DNA from: an uncultured Verrucomicrobiota bacterium
GTDB lineage: Bacteria; Verrucomicrobiota; Verrucomicrobiia; Methylacidiphilales; UBA1321
Direction of reading: 5' to 3'
NCBI GenBank assembly: GCA_903863295.1
Contig: CAIPBM010000171.1
Location: 1-64,000, forward strand
Length of the DNA: 64,000 nucleotides
The notes under the pieces were generated by a model. It saw only the letters and a list, made by a program, of their open reading frames with translations, did not search any database and was not told the origin of the DNA. This document shows, piece after piece, positions 9,148 through 17,078 of this stretch. The translations under genes were made by a program, and so were the position numbers. How positions within the stretch are numbered: position 1 is the first letter of the stretch; each line of letters begins with the position of its first letter.

Positions 9148-11457
9148 TCATTCGCGGAAGGAGCACGCCAGTTCATCCACCAGCTTCTTGCGGATGAGGG
9201 CATGGGCGTCGTTGACCTCCTTCTCTGTAAGTGTCTTGTCCGCAGCGCGATAGGTGAGGGCATAGGCCAGCGACTTGTGGTCGGCGGGGATTTTCTCCCC
9301 CTTCGGATCGCGGAAGAGGTCGAAGAGGCGGACGCTCTCCAGATTCGGCGCCTTGGCCTGACGAATAACTTCTTCCACCCGGGCTTGCGGAACTGACTTC
9401 GGCAGAACGATCGCGACATCGCGACGGCTCGGCGGGAAGGCGGGTACCGGGACATATCTCTCCGGTTGGGGCTTACGGGCCAACCACGAATCGAGGTCGA
9501 TCTCGGCGTAGTAGACCGGAACCTTGATGCCGTGGATTTTTAGCTCAGTGGGAGTTATTTGCTCCGAAGATAGGACATCTTTAACGTTAACTCCTGAATT
9601 TTTCGTCAGTAAATCCAATAGCCCCGTCAAATCGTAAACATCGGAGGCACGTTCGCCTTGATACCAAGCGGCATCAGCCCCCAGGCCTGCGACCAGAAGC
9701 CCCAGCCGTATCGGTTCATGGGTGCTTTGATCCCGCTTTTCGTAGACTCGGCCCACTTCAAACAAGCGGAGCTGGGCCACGCCTCGCGCCAAATTCTTCG
9801 CCGCAACCTGGAGCAGCGAGGTCTTGAGGTGTTGGCGCAGATGGGTCTGGAGCTCGCTGAGCGGATTCGCCATTTCAATCGCGGTTTCGCCCGTGGCGAA
9901 ACGTCGCTCAATGAGGGCGTCCGTGACGCATTCGTCCCAACCCCGCGCGGCGAGAACCCGCCGGACGCGCAACAGTCGGTCATGGGCGCGATCCGCATCG
10001 GTCTCCGGATGGAGCCCCGTCGTGACCCGCGACGGGATACCGTCCAAGCCGTGGAGCCGCGCGATTTCCTCAATGAGATCGACTTCACGCGAAAGGTCGT
10101 CGCGGAAGGTGGGCGGCTGCCAGACGTTTTCGTCAGGTTGAGTAGCCGGAAGCTTGGTGCAGCCGAGTCGTGTCAGATTTTCCTCAATCGTGGCGGCAGG
10201 AATCTGGACGCCAAGCAGACTCTCGATCCGCTTCGAGTGAAGCAGAATCGGTCGGCGCGCTTCAGGTGGCGCACCCGCAATCGCTGAGGTCGAGGCGACG
10301 GTCGCTCCGGCAATTTCCACCAGCAACGTCAGGGCACGATCACGGGCAGCCAGCAGCGCACCCGGATCGACCCGGCGCTCATAGCGATAGGAGGAGTCCG
10401 ACATCAGGCCCAGACGGCGACTGGTCCGGCGCACCGTGGCGGGCAGAAACCACGCGGCTTCCAACACCACTTCCGTGGTCGTGTCGGTCACCCCCGTCAG
10501 CTTGCCGCCCATCACGCCCGCGATGGCCACCGGCCCTTGCGCATCGGCGATGACGAGATCATCGGCGAGGAGCGCGTAGGTCTTGTCGTCCAGTGCTTCC
10601 AGCTTTTCTCCCGCGCGGGCGCGGCGGACGTCGATGACGTTCCCGGCCAGCTTCGCCGCATCAAAGGCGTGGAGCGGTTGGCCGGTCTCGAACAACACGA
10701 AATTGGTGATATCGACCACGTTGTTGATCGGTCGATGCCCGGTCGATTCAATCGCTTCCTGCAGCCATTTCGGGCTGGGGCCGACCTTCACGTTGATCAA
10801 ATGCGTCGCCGTATAATAAGGACCCAAATCAGGCGCGTCGAGCTGGGCAGTATACTTGGGCTCCGCTTCCGGAAAAGCGATGGCCGCCGTTGGCAAGGCT
10901 TTAAGTGTCCCTGCGCCGATGGCCGCGATCTCCCGCGCGATGCCGCGATACGAAAGGAGGTCGGGTCGGTTGGACGTGATCTCCACTTCAAAGACCGTGT
11001 CGCCGGGCTGGTACTTGGAGAAGACTTCGCCGACGGGTGCATCAACGGGCAGGATGAGCAGACCCTCGGCGTCCTCAGCCAACGCCAGTTCCTTGGCGGA
11101 ACAAAGCATGCCCTGGGAGAGTTCGCCGCGAAGCTTCGATTCCTTGATCACGAAATCGCCCGGCAATCGCGCACCCGGCAGGGCGAGGGGAACCTTGTCG
11201 TTGTCCTTGTAATTCTTCGCGCCACAGACGATCTGGCGGATGCCCTTGCCATCATTCACCTGGCAAACGCGCAGGCGGTCGGCATTCGGATGGGGGACCG
11301 AGGAAAGTATCTGCGCCACCACGACGTGCGGGCTATCGACGCCGGTGACGGCGACATGCTCGACTTCCGTGCCCGCCAACGTGAGGCGATCAAGCATTTC
11401 CGGCACGGGAACGGTGAGGTCAATATAGTGGCTGAGCCAGCGGAGCGAGAATTTCAT
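9148..11457 (-). CDS. pheT: Phenylalanine--tRNA ligase beta subunit
   Basis: A 769-aa PheRS beta subunit of normal length. It has an N-terminal tRNA-binding (EMAP/OB) domain (VVVAQILSSVPHPNADRLRVC), the B3/4 editing domain (RPINNVVDITNFVLFETGQPLHAFD), a B5 domain and a catalytic-like core with SSYRYERRVDP. The C-terminal FDX-ACB anticodon-binding domain has PAFPPSRRDVAIVLP. With PheS it forms the alpha2-beta2 enzyme that charges tRNA-Phe, and the B3/4 domain clears mischarged Tyr. pheS is not adjacent, so the two subunit genes are separated here. The start is the ATG at 11457. Confidence 0.96.
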   Translation of the reverse strand: MKFSLRWLSHYIDLTVPVPEMLDRLTLAGTEVEHVAVTGVDSPHVVVAQILSSVPHPNADRLRVCQVNDGKGIRQIVCGAKNYKDNDKVPLALPGARLPGDFVIKESKLRGELSQGMLCSAKELALAEDAEGLLILPVDAPVGEVFSKYQPGDTVFEVEITSNRPDLLSYRGIAREIAAIGAGTLKALPTAAIAFPEAEPKYTAQLDAPDLGPYYTATHLINVKVGPSPKWLQEAIESTGHRPINNVVDITNFVLFETGQPLHAFDAAKLAGNVIDVRRARAGEKLEALDDKTYALLADDLVIADAQGPVAIAGVMGGKLTGVTDTTTEVVLEAAWFLPATVRRTSRRLGLMSDSSYRYERRVDPGALLAARDRALTLLVEIAGATVASTSAIAGAPPEARRPILLHSKRIESLLGVQIPAATIEENLTRLGCTKLPATQPDENVWQPPTFRDDLSREVDLIEEIARLHGLDGIPSRVTTGLHPETDADRAHDRLLRVRRVLAARGWDECVTDALIERRFATGETAIEMANPLSELQTHLRQHLKTSLLQVAAKNLARGVAQLRLFEVGRVYEKRDQSTHEPIRLGLLVAGLGADAAWYQGERASDVYDLTGLLDLLTKNSGVNVKDVLSSEQITPTELKIHGIKVPVYYAEIDLDSWLARKPQPERYVPVPAFPPSRRDVAIVLPKSVPQARVEEVIRQAKAPNLESVRLFDLFRDPKGEKIPADHKSLAYALTYRAADKTLTEKEVNDAHALIRKKLVDELACSFRE

Positions 11458-11573
11458 AACAAAAAAGGGAGCCGGAGTATGCGCGATTTTGGGACGAAGT
11501 GTTAGTCTTAAGTGCGGGCCCGGCCCGGAGAAAAGATGAACGCAGGGAACGGGGTGGTGTCGAACCTTTTCGT

Positions 11574-11912
11574 ATGCCCCCGCTTCCTCCCGAGATGACC
11601 GCTCCGCCCGCGGCGGAAAAAATGCTCAAATTTCTCCTGCAAGCCACGCAGGACGGCGACTACGACGCCTTCATCCTCGCCGGCACCGACCGCTTCCAGC
11701 AGGGAATCTCCAAGTCGATGTTTTACCGCGTGAGCGAACAGGTCGCCTCCCGCCTCAAGGCCGGACACACCACCGAATTTCTGACCGAGATCAAACAATG
11801 CGAGCACGGCGTCTATCTCTGGAAGCTAAGCTTCAGCGACAAGGGAAACGAATTCATCGCGCGGCTGGCCATGACCCGGGACGGAAAAGTCGCCGGGTTC
11901 ATGCTCAACTAG
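11574..11912 (+). CDS. Hypothetical protein, possible DUF3887/NTF2-like fold
   Basis: A 112-aa frame from ATG 11574 (MPPLPPEM). It has a helix-rich start (AAEKMLKFLLQATQDGDYDAFI) and strands ending GNEFIARLAMTRDGKVAGFML. The final lines look like the end of a small cone-shaped NTF2/DUF3887-type domain (a residue pattern of action plus GKVAGFxL), but that is a structural guess. A GTG at 11499 would add 25 residues that look non-coding; ATG 11595 is another option. No signal peptide is seen. It is divergent from pheT, and tRNA-Cys follows 75 bp downstream. Confidence 0.6.
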   Translation: MPPLPPEMTAPPAAEKMLKFLLQATQDGDYDAFILAGTDRFQQGISKSMFYRVSEQVASRLKAGHTTEFLTEIKQCEHGVYLWKLSFSDKGNEFIARLAMTRDGKVAGFMLN

Positions 11913-11987
11913 CCGTGCGCTTCAGGGCCGGGAACTTTTGCTTGGCGACCACTCGCAGTCTGAGGTACGCTAAGCGATGCCTTTATC

Positions 11988-12059
11988 GGCGGGGTAGCCA
12001 AGTGGTAAGGCGCGGCTCTGCAAAAGCTGTATGCGTCGGTTCGATTCCGACCCTCGCCT
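11988..12059 (+). tRNA. tRNA-Cys (GCA)
   Basis: A 72-nt cloverleaf. The 5' strand GGCGGGG pairs with 3' CCTCGCC (one G-T pair), with discriminator T as usual for cysteine. The D-loop is AGCCAAGTGGTAAGG. The anticodon stem CGGCT/AGCTG carries loop CTGCAAA with anticodon GCA at 12020-12022. The T-arm is GTCGG-TTCGATT-CCGAC. CCA is not encoded. An integrase gene starts 200 bp downstream in the same direction, so the 3' end of this tRNA is the probable attachment site of the following element. Confidence 0.95.
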
Positions 12060-12258
12060 CTCTTTTCTAAGCTGTTCTTAGACAATGAGGGCATCGGTTA
12101 GAAACCGCCCAAAACGAGCCAAAAAGGCCCAACTGTGTCCAAAAGTGAGTCTAGTTATTCTGGATTTCGCTAACTGGCACATACTTGGGTAATGCGGCGG
12201 TTCCTCCCTAACCGGGGGAATTGGGTCGTTGGTAATTTCTCACTACCGGAGAAATAAC

Positions 12259-13341
12259 ATGAAACCAACCCATCGCCTCATTCGCCGCGCCGGCATCTAC
12301 TACGCCTTTGAGACTGCCACGAGCAAACGTGAAAGTTTGGGCACGCGCGACAAGACCGAGGCCACCCAGCTCCTCGCCGCCAAGATGCAGTCCCTCTTGC
12401 AGCCGATTCTCAATTTGCGAATGGCGAAAGTCTATCTTTCCGGCGCCGACCCGCAGGCGCTTAAACGAACCTGGCGTGATGTCCTCAAGTCGATGATTGA
12501 GTCCAAGCGTGGAGACAACAAGGCGCGCTGGGCCAGAATGGATAGGCATCGTCCACTCGCCTCGCTTTGGGACAAAATCCTAATTCAAACGACTGCCGAG
12601 GACTTCATGCGGTGTTTGAACGCTGGTAGTGTCACGACCAATAAGTTTTTGCGGATTATGCGCAATTACGCCTTGGATTTCGGTTGGTTGCCCCACCCCC
12701 TTATTCCGACACGACATTGGCCTGCGGTAAAATACGGCGACAAGCGCGCCATCACTGCCAGCGAGCATGCTCAGATCATTGCTCGCGAAACCAACCCCGA
12801 ACGCAGAGCTTTTTATGAACTGGCCTGGTTTACGGGTGCGGCCCAGACCGACCTGGCCAACCTCACATCTGATTCCATCCGGTGGAACGACAGGACGATT
12901 TCCTTCTCCCGGCAAAAAACGGGAACGCCGGTAGTGCAATTCTTTGGCGCCGAAACGGAACGCGTGTTGCGTACGCTCCCGCCAAGGGGGCCGCTCTTTC
13001 CTTATCTCAAAACCGTCCGCGCCTCGGATCGGGCCACCGAGTTCAAGCAACGCTGCGAGGGTCTGGGAATCAAAGGCGCCACCCTGCACAGCTACCGGTA
13101 CGCTTGGGCGGAACGAGCGGCGAAGTGCGGCTACCCCGAGCGTCACGCTATGAAGGCCTTGGGGCATGCCAGCAAGAGCATTGCCCAAGCTTACGCAAAA
13201 CGCGCTGAAGTCATCGTCCCGTCTCTCGAGGAATTCGAAAAAGCGACGCCGGAAAAGAAGATTATTTCTTTTGTTAATATTCCCCGTTCAGTCACGCAAA
13301 CTGAGGAGGGTCGGTGCGCCGCTGGAGAAAGCCAGCCCTAA
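12259..13341 (+). CDS. Tyrosine recombinase/integrase with unusual box I
   Basis: A 360-aa phage-type integrase. The N-terminal part (about 1-150) is the arm/core-binding region and the C-terminal part is catalytic. The box II motif HSYRYAWA gives the His-x-x-Arg pair, LGHASKS the second His, and AYAKRA the nucleophilic Tyr. The beta-hairpin Lys is probably in RQKTGTP. In box I the usual TGxRxxEL reads TGAAQTDL, so the first catalytic Arg appears to be Ala. ATG 12259 is preceded by GGAGAAA; the longer frame from 12229 lacks such a site. Its position just after tRNA-Cys suggests it integrated this element. Its 3' end overlaps the convergent gene at 13292 by 50 bp. Confidence 0.88.
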   Translation: MKPTHRLIRRAGIYYAFETATSKRESLGTRDKTEATQLLAAKMQSLLQPILNLRMAKVYLSGADPQALKRTWRDVLKSMIESKRGDNKARWARMDRHRPLASLWDKILIQTTAEDFMRCLNAGSVTTNKFLRIMRNYALDFGWLPHPLIPTRHWPAVKYGDKRAITASEHAQIIARETNPERRAFYELAWFTGAAQTDLANLTSDSIRWNDRTISFSRQKTGTPVVQFFGAETERVLRTLPPRGPLFPYLKTVRASDRATEFKQRCEGLGIKGATLHSYRYAWAERAAKCGYPERHAMKALGHASKSIAQAYAKRAEVIVPSLEEFEKATPEKKIISFVNIPRSVTQTEEGRCAAGESQP

Positions 13342-14197
13342 GATTCTCTGGTAAGGGGTAACGATGGCCTTTCTGTAGCCTTTCTTCGGCACCCTTTTCG
13401 ACAAGCGCGAGACGGCCTTCCTGGATGGCGTACTTGAATTGCTCGGTGGGGATACTGTAATTGGCAGAGAACCAAGTCCGATACTGATCCAGCTTCGACT
13501 TCTCCGCTTCTGTGAGCGTCTGCTGGCGATGGACATGGCGATACAATTTTCGGAAAAGGGCCTTGATGGCAAAATATTCACTTATTGGCACAAGGACCCG
13601 CATAACTTTCTTATAGGCCTCATCCGTAAGATCCTTGATTTCGGCAGCGCATGCTTGAGCCCACTGTTCAGGTGTAAATTGGCCATTGTATTTCTCTTTG
13701 CACTTCTTCCAAGCGAGATCACAAGCTACTCCGCTATCGCGAGAGATCGTCTTGACGAAGTCATGCCATTCTTGTCGGAGTTCCAATAGTTGGGCGAATT
13801 CTGGAAGCACAAGATTCCCAGTCGCCGTTACGGGTGTGCCTGGAACCATATCGTCGATGTGATAGTGGGGTCCGTCGGAGGCATTCGCTACTTTATGAAT
13901 ATCAATCGCATCTTGGCCCTCAAGAGTACCAGCCGTTTTTTTGGAACCTCCATACAAGTACATATCTGCGAATTCTGTTTTCCCTTTTCCTCCCAACTTC
14001 TTGCCATCCATCGGCGGATTTTTCTGGCTCCAAGTAAACGGAGTCTTTTCTTGGATTATTTTCATCAACTCTTGCGGATTGGAGGCGCTCAAGGTTTGAA
14101 AGTGACGTGGAGTCACCTGAACAGCTTCTGCCAAGGCGGCAGCCTTAATGCCCAAAGCGCGGCAAAGACGGTTCACAGGATTGTTGGGATCGTTCAC
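13292..14197 (-). CDS. Unknown protein with N-terminal HTH-like segment
   Basis: A 301-aa protein I do not recognise. Residues 8-36 (RLCRALGIKAAALAEAVQV) look like a helix-turn-helix of the XRE type. The middle is polar with YLYGGSKKTAGT. The C-terminal half is strongly helical and basic (YFAIKALFRKLYRHVHRQQ). No signal peptide or membrane segment. It is transcribed towards the integrase and divergently from the small HTH gene at 14303, with short palindromes between. That layout is typical of a repressor/regulator pair on a mobile element, but its role is inference. Confidence 0.65.
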   Translation of the reverse strand: MNDPNNPVNRLCRALGIKAAALAEAVQVTPRHFQTLSASNPQELMKIIQEKTPFTWSQKNPPMDGKKLGGKGKTEFADMYLYGGSKKTAGTLEGQDAIDIHKVANASDGPHYHIDDMVPGTPVTATGNLVLPEFAQLLELRQEWHDFVKTISRDSGVACDLAWKKCKEKYNGQFTPEQWAQACAAEIKDLTDEAYKKVMRVLVPISEYFAIKALFRKLYRHVHRQQTLTEAEKSKLDQYRTWFSANYSIPTEQFKYAIQEGRLALVEKGAEERLQKGHRYPLPENLRAGFLQRRTDPPQFA

Positions 14198-14272
14198 TCA
14201 TAACGACTCGTTCTGATGATCGCAAAGGTCAAGAACTTTCAATCGCAGCGCTGATATTGGCGCCAGGTGAAT

Positions 14273-14287
14273 GAGAGCTCTCGAGAG
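14273..14287. promoter_or_regulatory. Overlapping palindromes between divergent genes, possible operator
   Basis: GAGAGCTCTCGAGAG contains two overlapping perfect 10-bp palindromes, GAGAGCTCTC and CTCTCGAGAG. It sits between the divergent start codons at 14197 and 14303. The position suits an operator for one of the two HTH proteins it separates. No binding evidence exists. Confidence 0.4.
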
Positions 14288-14302
14288 ACTATCAGTTCTC
14301 CC

Positions 14303-14554
14303 ATGAAAATGCTTCCCGCACGATTGACGGCTGAACAAGTTGCCGAAAGCCTCGGCTTCAAGGCACACGACGTACCCACTCTGGTTCGTGAACGACTGCT
14401 CGTCCCTCTCGGAAAGCCACGTCAACAAAGCGTCAAGTATTTCGCTCAGATCGATATTGAGGGAAAGGCTAAGGATGTGAAGTGGCTGGCCAAGGCCACA
14501 GACGCCATTTACAGGCATTGGCGGGAATCTCGTAGCGGGGAGAACTTGCCGTGA
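14303..14554 (+). CDS. Small helix-turn-helix protein, excisionase/MerR-like
   Basis: An 83-aa frame from ATG 14303 (alternative ATG 14309). LTAEQVAESLGFKAHDVPTL is a winged-helix/excisionase-like recognition motif, followed by VRERLLVPLGKP and a strand containing VKYFAQIDIEG. I recall similar small DNA-binding proteins as frequent on Verrucomicrobiota mobile elements. An upstream in-frame ATG at 14267 would overlap the palindromes and is less likely. It is the first gene of an operon whose members overlap by 4 bp, so it may regulate the operon or direct excision. Confidence 0.65.
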   Translation: MKMLPARLTAEQVAESLGFKAHDVPTLVRERLLVPLGKPRQQSVKYFAQIDIEGKAKDVKWLAKATDAIYRHWRESRSGENLP

Positions 14555-14790
14555 AATTCCTAGGCGAGCCCCCCGCCTTACTTGAATGGATCCCACTTTC
14601 ACCCGCGCACAATGAGGAAATCAGGCAAGCGGCCGAAGCAGCCGATATGACAGCAGATGAACTAATCGCCCAGTGGCTTGCGGAAAAAATTGAGACAAGC
14701 GCGCATTGCGAACTGACTAAAGGCATTGAACCCCGGTTGGTGAACGAACCGGAAGATGGGGCACCTGACCACAACGGAGTTCCAAAATGA
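14551..14790 (+). CDS. Small acidic hypothetical protein
   Basis: A 79-aa protein starting with GTG inside the GTGA overlap with the upstream stop, and ending in an ATGA overlap with the next gene. It contains a helical segment EEIRQAAEAADMTADELIAQWLAEKIE that resembles the C-terminal part of ribbon-helix-helix or antitoxin-like small proteins. No toxin partner is evident. Function unknown; translational coupling on both sides supports it as a real gene. Confidence 0.65.
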   Translation: MKFLGEPPALLEWIPLSPAHNEEIRQAAEAADMTADELIAQWLAEKIETSAHCELTKGIEPRLVNEPEDGAPDHNGVPK

Positions 14791-15194
14791 AATCAGCCTG
14801 CAAAGCCAAAGGGTATTCGGGAGCGAAGAAGGGCATGCACCACGGCCCGGGTTCATCGAAACTCGGAGCGCAGGGGCCCTGGATCCTGGAATGCCTGAAC
14901 AAGAAAATCCCGTATCGTACGATTCTTCGATTACTAAAAGACACGTACGGGAAGGATGCGTCGCTCAGCACCTTGCAAAGCTTCATCAAACGACGCGATG
15001 AGGATATGCAGCTGCCTCAAAGGTCCTCAAAAAAACGACCCCGTTCAGTAAACTCAGGGAAAGCCACCGAACAACTTGCCTCCACCACCCCGATGGGCGG
15101 TGATGTGTTTGAAGCGGCGCGACGTCAAGCGCAGATCAACACAACCAACAAAGCCAAAACCAAACACATTGACGTGTCGAAAGTATATATATGA
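14787..15194 (+). CDS. Small basic protein in the TraK position
   Basis: A 135-aa, very basic protein with a Lys/Arg/Ser-rich start (KSACKAKGYSGAKKG). A central predicted helical unit, WILECLNKKIPYRTILRLL, is followed by a Lys-rich linker. It overlaps the neighbours on both sides by 4 bp. I cannot assign a family from sequence alone. Size, charge and place directly before a ParA-type ATPase and a membrane coiled-coil protein match the order traK-traL-traM of IncP plasmids, where TraK is a small basic oriT-binding protein. That comparison rests on synteny and is inference. Confidence 0.6.
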   Translation: MKSACKAKGYSGAKKGMHHGPGSSKLGAQGPWILECLNKKIPYRTILRLLKDTYGKDASLSTLQSFIKRRDEDMQLPQRSSKKRPRSVNSGKATEQLASTTPMGGDVFEAARRQAQINTTNKAKTKHIDVSKVYI

Positions 15195-16009
15195 AAAACC
15201 AACCCATTAACTATCGTGAAATCAAAAGAAAGAGCCGCTTTATCGCCTCTGGATGCGGCGGCGTAGGTGGCGTCGGAAAAACCACCATCGCGGTCGCCAT
15301 TGCTGATTATCTCCGTCAACGCCGCATTCCCGTTCGGCTTTTCGACGCCGAAAACGAACCCAAGCCTCACGGGCGCCTCAAGAATTATTTTCCTGAGGCT
15401 CAGGTAATCGACATTCACTCCAAATCCAGCCTCGACGAGGTAGCCCGTTCGGCAGTTCACGATAAGGTTCTCACCTTGGTCGATCTACCGGCGGGTGCGG
15501 GGCCGGAACTTCTCGAATGGATCAAGGGTCCGATTCGGGCGTTCCAGCGTCAGAACGTCCCGATGACGCTCGTGTCTCTGCTCTCCTCCGCCCCGCAAAC
15601 GCTCACCTGCGTACTTCGCTGGGTGCTTGCGCTAGATGAGTTCACTGCGGGGGGCGCCAAGATCGACCACTTGCTCACCTTAAACCACCGCGATCCCGGA
15701 CTCTTTAGCCATCTGGAGTCCGAGGCAGGCAAGGCCTTTCTGGAGACCTATAAACCCGGAATCATCCATTTGGCGGGCCGCGATCCCAACATTTACGCGA
15801 TGTTGGAGGGGAAGGATCTGTCGCCGGTGACAGCCTTGGAGCTGTTCCGGGCGGCTGACACCGATCAGAGCGCCCGAGACAGGCTCGGCAAGCTCGACGA
15901 CCCCGTCACCATGTCGCATATCGAGGAAGATGTGGACCAAATCTCCCAAGAGTTCGATAAGGAAATTCACCGTCTGCTCCCGGAGGCTGATGACAGCACC
16001 CAAGTCTGA
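15191..16009 (+). CDS. ParA/MinD-type P-loop ATPase, TraL-like
   Basis: A 272-aa ATPase. The deviant Walker A GGVGGVGKTT lies at about residues 21-30, the switch strand LFDAENEP follows, and Walker B-like TLVDLPAGAG is at about 97-106. The family moves or positions DNA and protein cargo (ParA, MinD, MipZ, conjugation proteins TraL/MobD). It overlaps the upstream gene by 4 bp, and the next gene begins inside its 3' end with a good GGAGG site. No ParB gene or parS match is seen, which argues for the transfer-associated TraL type over a partition system, though this is not proven. Confidence 0.78.
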   Translation: MKNQPINYREIKRKSRFIASGCGGVGGVGKTTIAVAIADYLRQRRIPVRLFDAENEPKPHGRLKNYFPEAQVIDIHSKSSLDEVARSAVHDKVLTLVDLPAGAGPELLEWIKGPIRAFQRQNVPMTLVSLLSSAPQTLTCVLRWVLALDEFTAGGAKIDHLLTLNHRDPGLFSHLESEAGKAFLETYKPGIIHLAGRDPNIYAMLEGKDLSPVTALELFRAADTDQSARDRLGKLDDPVTMSHIEEDVDQISQEFDKEIHRLLPEADDSTQV

Positions 16010-16670
16010 CGGGCAGAACCACGACCGGTGGTACTCCGACTGGTTTAGTGTTGTTTGTGTCTACCTGAATGACGCGCAGGCACTTCTATTCGCCAAATCC
16101 CTCAATTATCTTTCCCGGCAGCGGTCCAATCCCAACGTTCTGTCCGCGATCATCAATTCGCTGGGGCTGCTCACCCTTGTCCTGCACGGGATGGCGCACC
16201 AGGTCACCTCCTTGACTGAGGTTACTACTCGGGGCCATGCACAGACCCGGGACTTGATCTCCAAGTTGGATCAAGTGGCTCAGCTATTACATGAGATTAG
16301 GACCTCTCTCACTGAACTCACACTGACCCTGAATCGCCTGACTGAGAAAATAACCAAGGCGAAGATCCCTTGGGGCAAGGCCGTTCTAATTGCCGTAGTC
16401 AGTTCCTTTATCAGCACAGGGATATTGATTAATGCTGATCACCTTCAGTTTTTGAGGATACCCGATGCCAAGGATGTCGAAATGCGAGACCTGCTTGATG
16501 CAAAAGAACGATTCAGGAAGGCAACCATCAAATTGAAAAATGAAAATGTTGCCCTGGAATTCGAATTGAACAACCGCAAGGAAGTCGATCAAACGGCTTT
16601 AACCCGAGCATACAACGCGGGTTACTCAAAGGCGGCCTCCGACATTCAAAAGAAGTTCGAGGGGCAGTAG
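15990..16670 (+). CDS. Membrane-anchored coiled-coil protein, TraM-position
   Basis: A 226-aa protein from ATG 15990, preceded by GGAGG and overlapping the ParA-type gene. The N-terminal half is soluble. A long heptad-like stretch (SKLDQVAQLLHEIRTSLTEL) precedes one membrane helix (AVLIAVVSSFISTGILI, about 135-151). A charged helical C-terminal part follows (LLDAKERFRKATIKLKNENV). The same frame opens at 15930, but the start there has no ribosome site. Unknown family; a membrane partner of the ATPase is plausible, as with TraM in IncP-type transfer regions. Confidence 0.68.
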   Translation: MTAPKSDGQNHDRWYSDWFSVVCVYLNDAQALLFAKSLNYLSRQRSNPNVLSAIINSLGLLTLVLHGMAHQVTSLTEVTTRGHAQTRDLISKLDQVAQLLHEIRTSLTELTLTLNRLTEKITKAKIPWGKAVLIAVVSSFISTGILINADHLQFLRIPDAKDVEMRDLLDAKERFRKATIKLKNENVALEFELNNRKEVDQTALTRAYNAGYSKAASDIQKKFEGQ

Positions 16671-17078
16671 TAATCTTCCCTGTAAAACCAACAGATATGG
16701 ATGTCCAATACCTAGTTATGACGCAATTAACGCCTATTTTGAAGCCGTTCGAATATGTTCGAATTCAATTTGGCCTTCAGGCTGGAGTAATTCGAACAAA
16801 TTCGAACATATTGCCTGAAAAGGCCGTCATGATGTTCAGAAGTGCCGAGCAAGATGGATGCCCCGCATCTTCTTTCGTCGCCTGGTGGCGACGTTTGGGT
16901 ATATGCCTCGACATATACCCCCCACGTTATGGCGTGTCGCCTGCCCAAATTCGCGCCATCTCATACCAAGCGCACAGGCCAAAGCTGCTGCCACAGCGGT
17001 CGCCCAGAGCTGCCGAATCATCGAATTGAAGTGGCCGGCGCAATAGCAAACCAAGGCAGACGAGAAGGACCTCTGATC
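16671..17078. other. 408-bp intergenic region of the element, rich in inverted repeats
   Basis: No convincing gene. Frames at 16697-17029 and the upstream extension of the 17079 gene cross it, but both encode low-complexity, Cys/His-scattered sequence that simply reads through palindromes. The region holds four separate inverted repeats between 16747 and 16920 (see next entry) and then the ribosome site AGAAGGAC before ATG 17079. Confidence 0.6.
16747..16920. repeat. Cluster of interlocked inverted repeats, candidate origin or DNA-protein nucleation site
   Basis: IR-A: GTTCGAATATGTTCGAAT (16747-16764) and ATTCGAACAAATTCGAAC (16790-16807) are inverted with 17 of 18 matches. Each arm itself holds two GTTCGAA boxes exactly 10 bp apart. 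IR-B: GGCCTTCAGGC (16772-16782), inside the loop of A, pairs with GCCTGAAAAGGCC (16813-16825), outside A, so A and B interlock. IR-C: CGTCGCC-tggt-GGCGACG (16876-16893), perfect 7-bp arms. IR-D: GGGTATATG-cctcga-CATATACCC (16897-16920), perfect 9-bp arms. This density and helical phasing suit an origin of transfer or replication, a partition site, or a structured RNA. Confidence 0.75.

Noticed and set aside
9148-11457. Isolated pheT as an anomaly
   Set aside because: Separation of pheS and pheT is known in several bacterial groups; the gene itself is complete.
10537-11505. 322-aa open frame antisense to pheT
   Set aside because: Entirely complementary to the conserved PheT N-terminal and B3/4 domains; no recognisable protein features.
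14551-14790. Antitoxin of a toxin-antitoxin pair
   Set aside because: Helical similarity is weak and neither neighbour looks like a toxin.
16842-17078. N-terminal extension of the 17079 protein
   Set aside because: The added 79 residues only translate palindromic DNA; ATG 17079 has a proper ribosome site.
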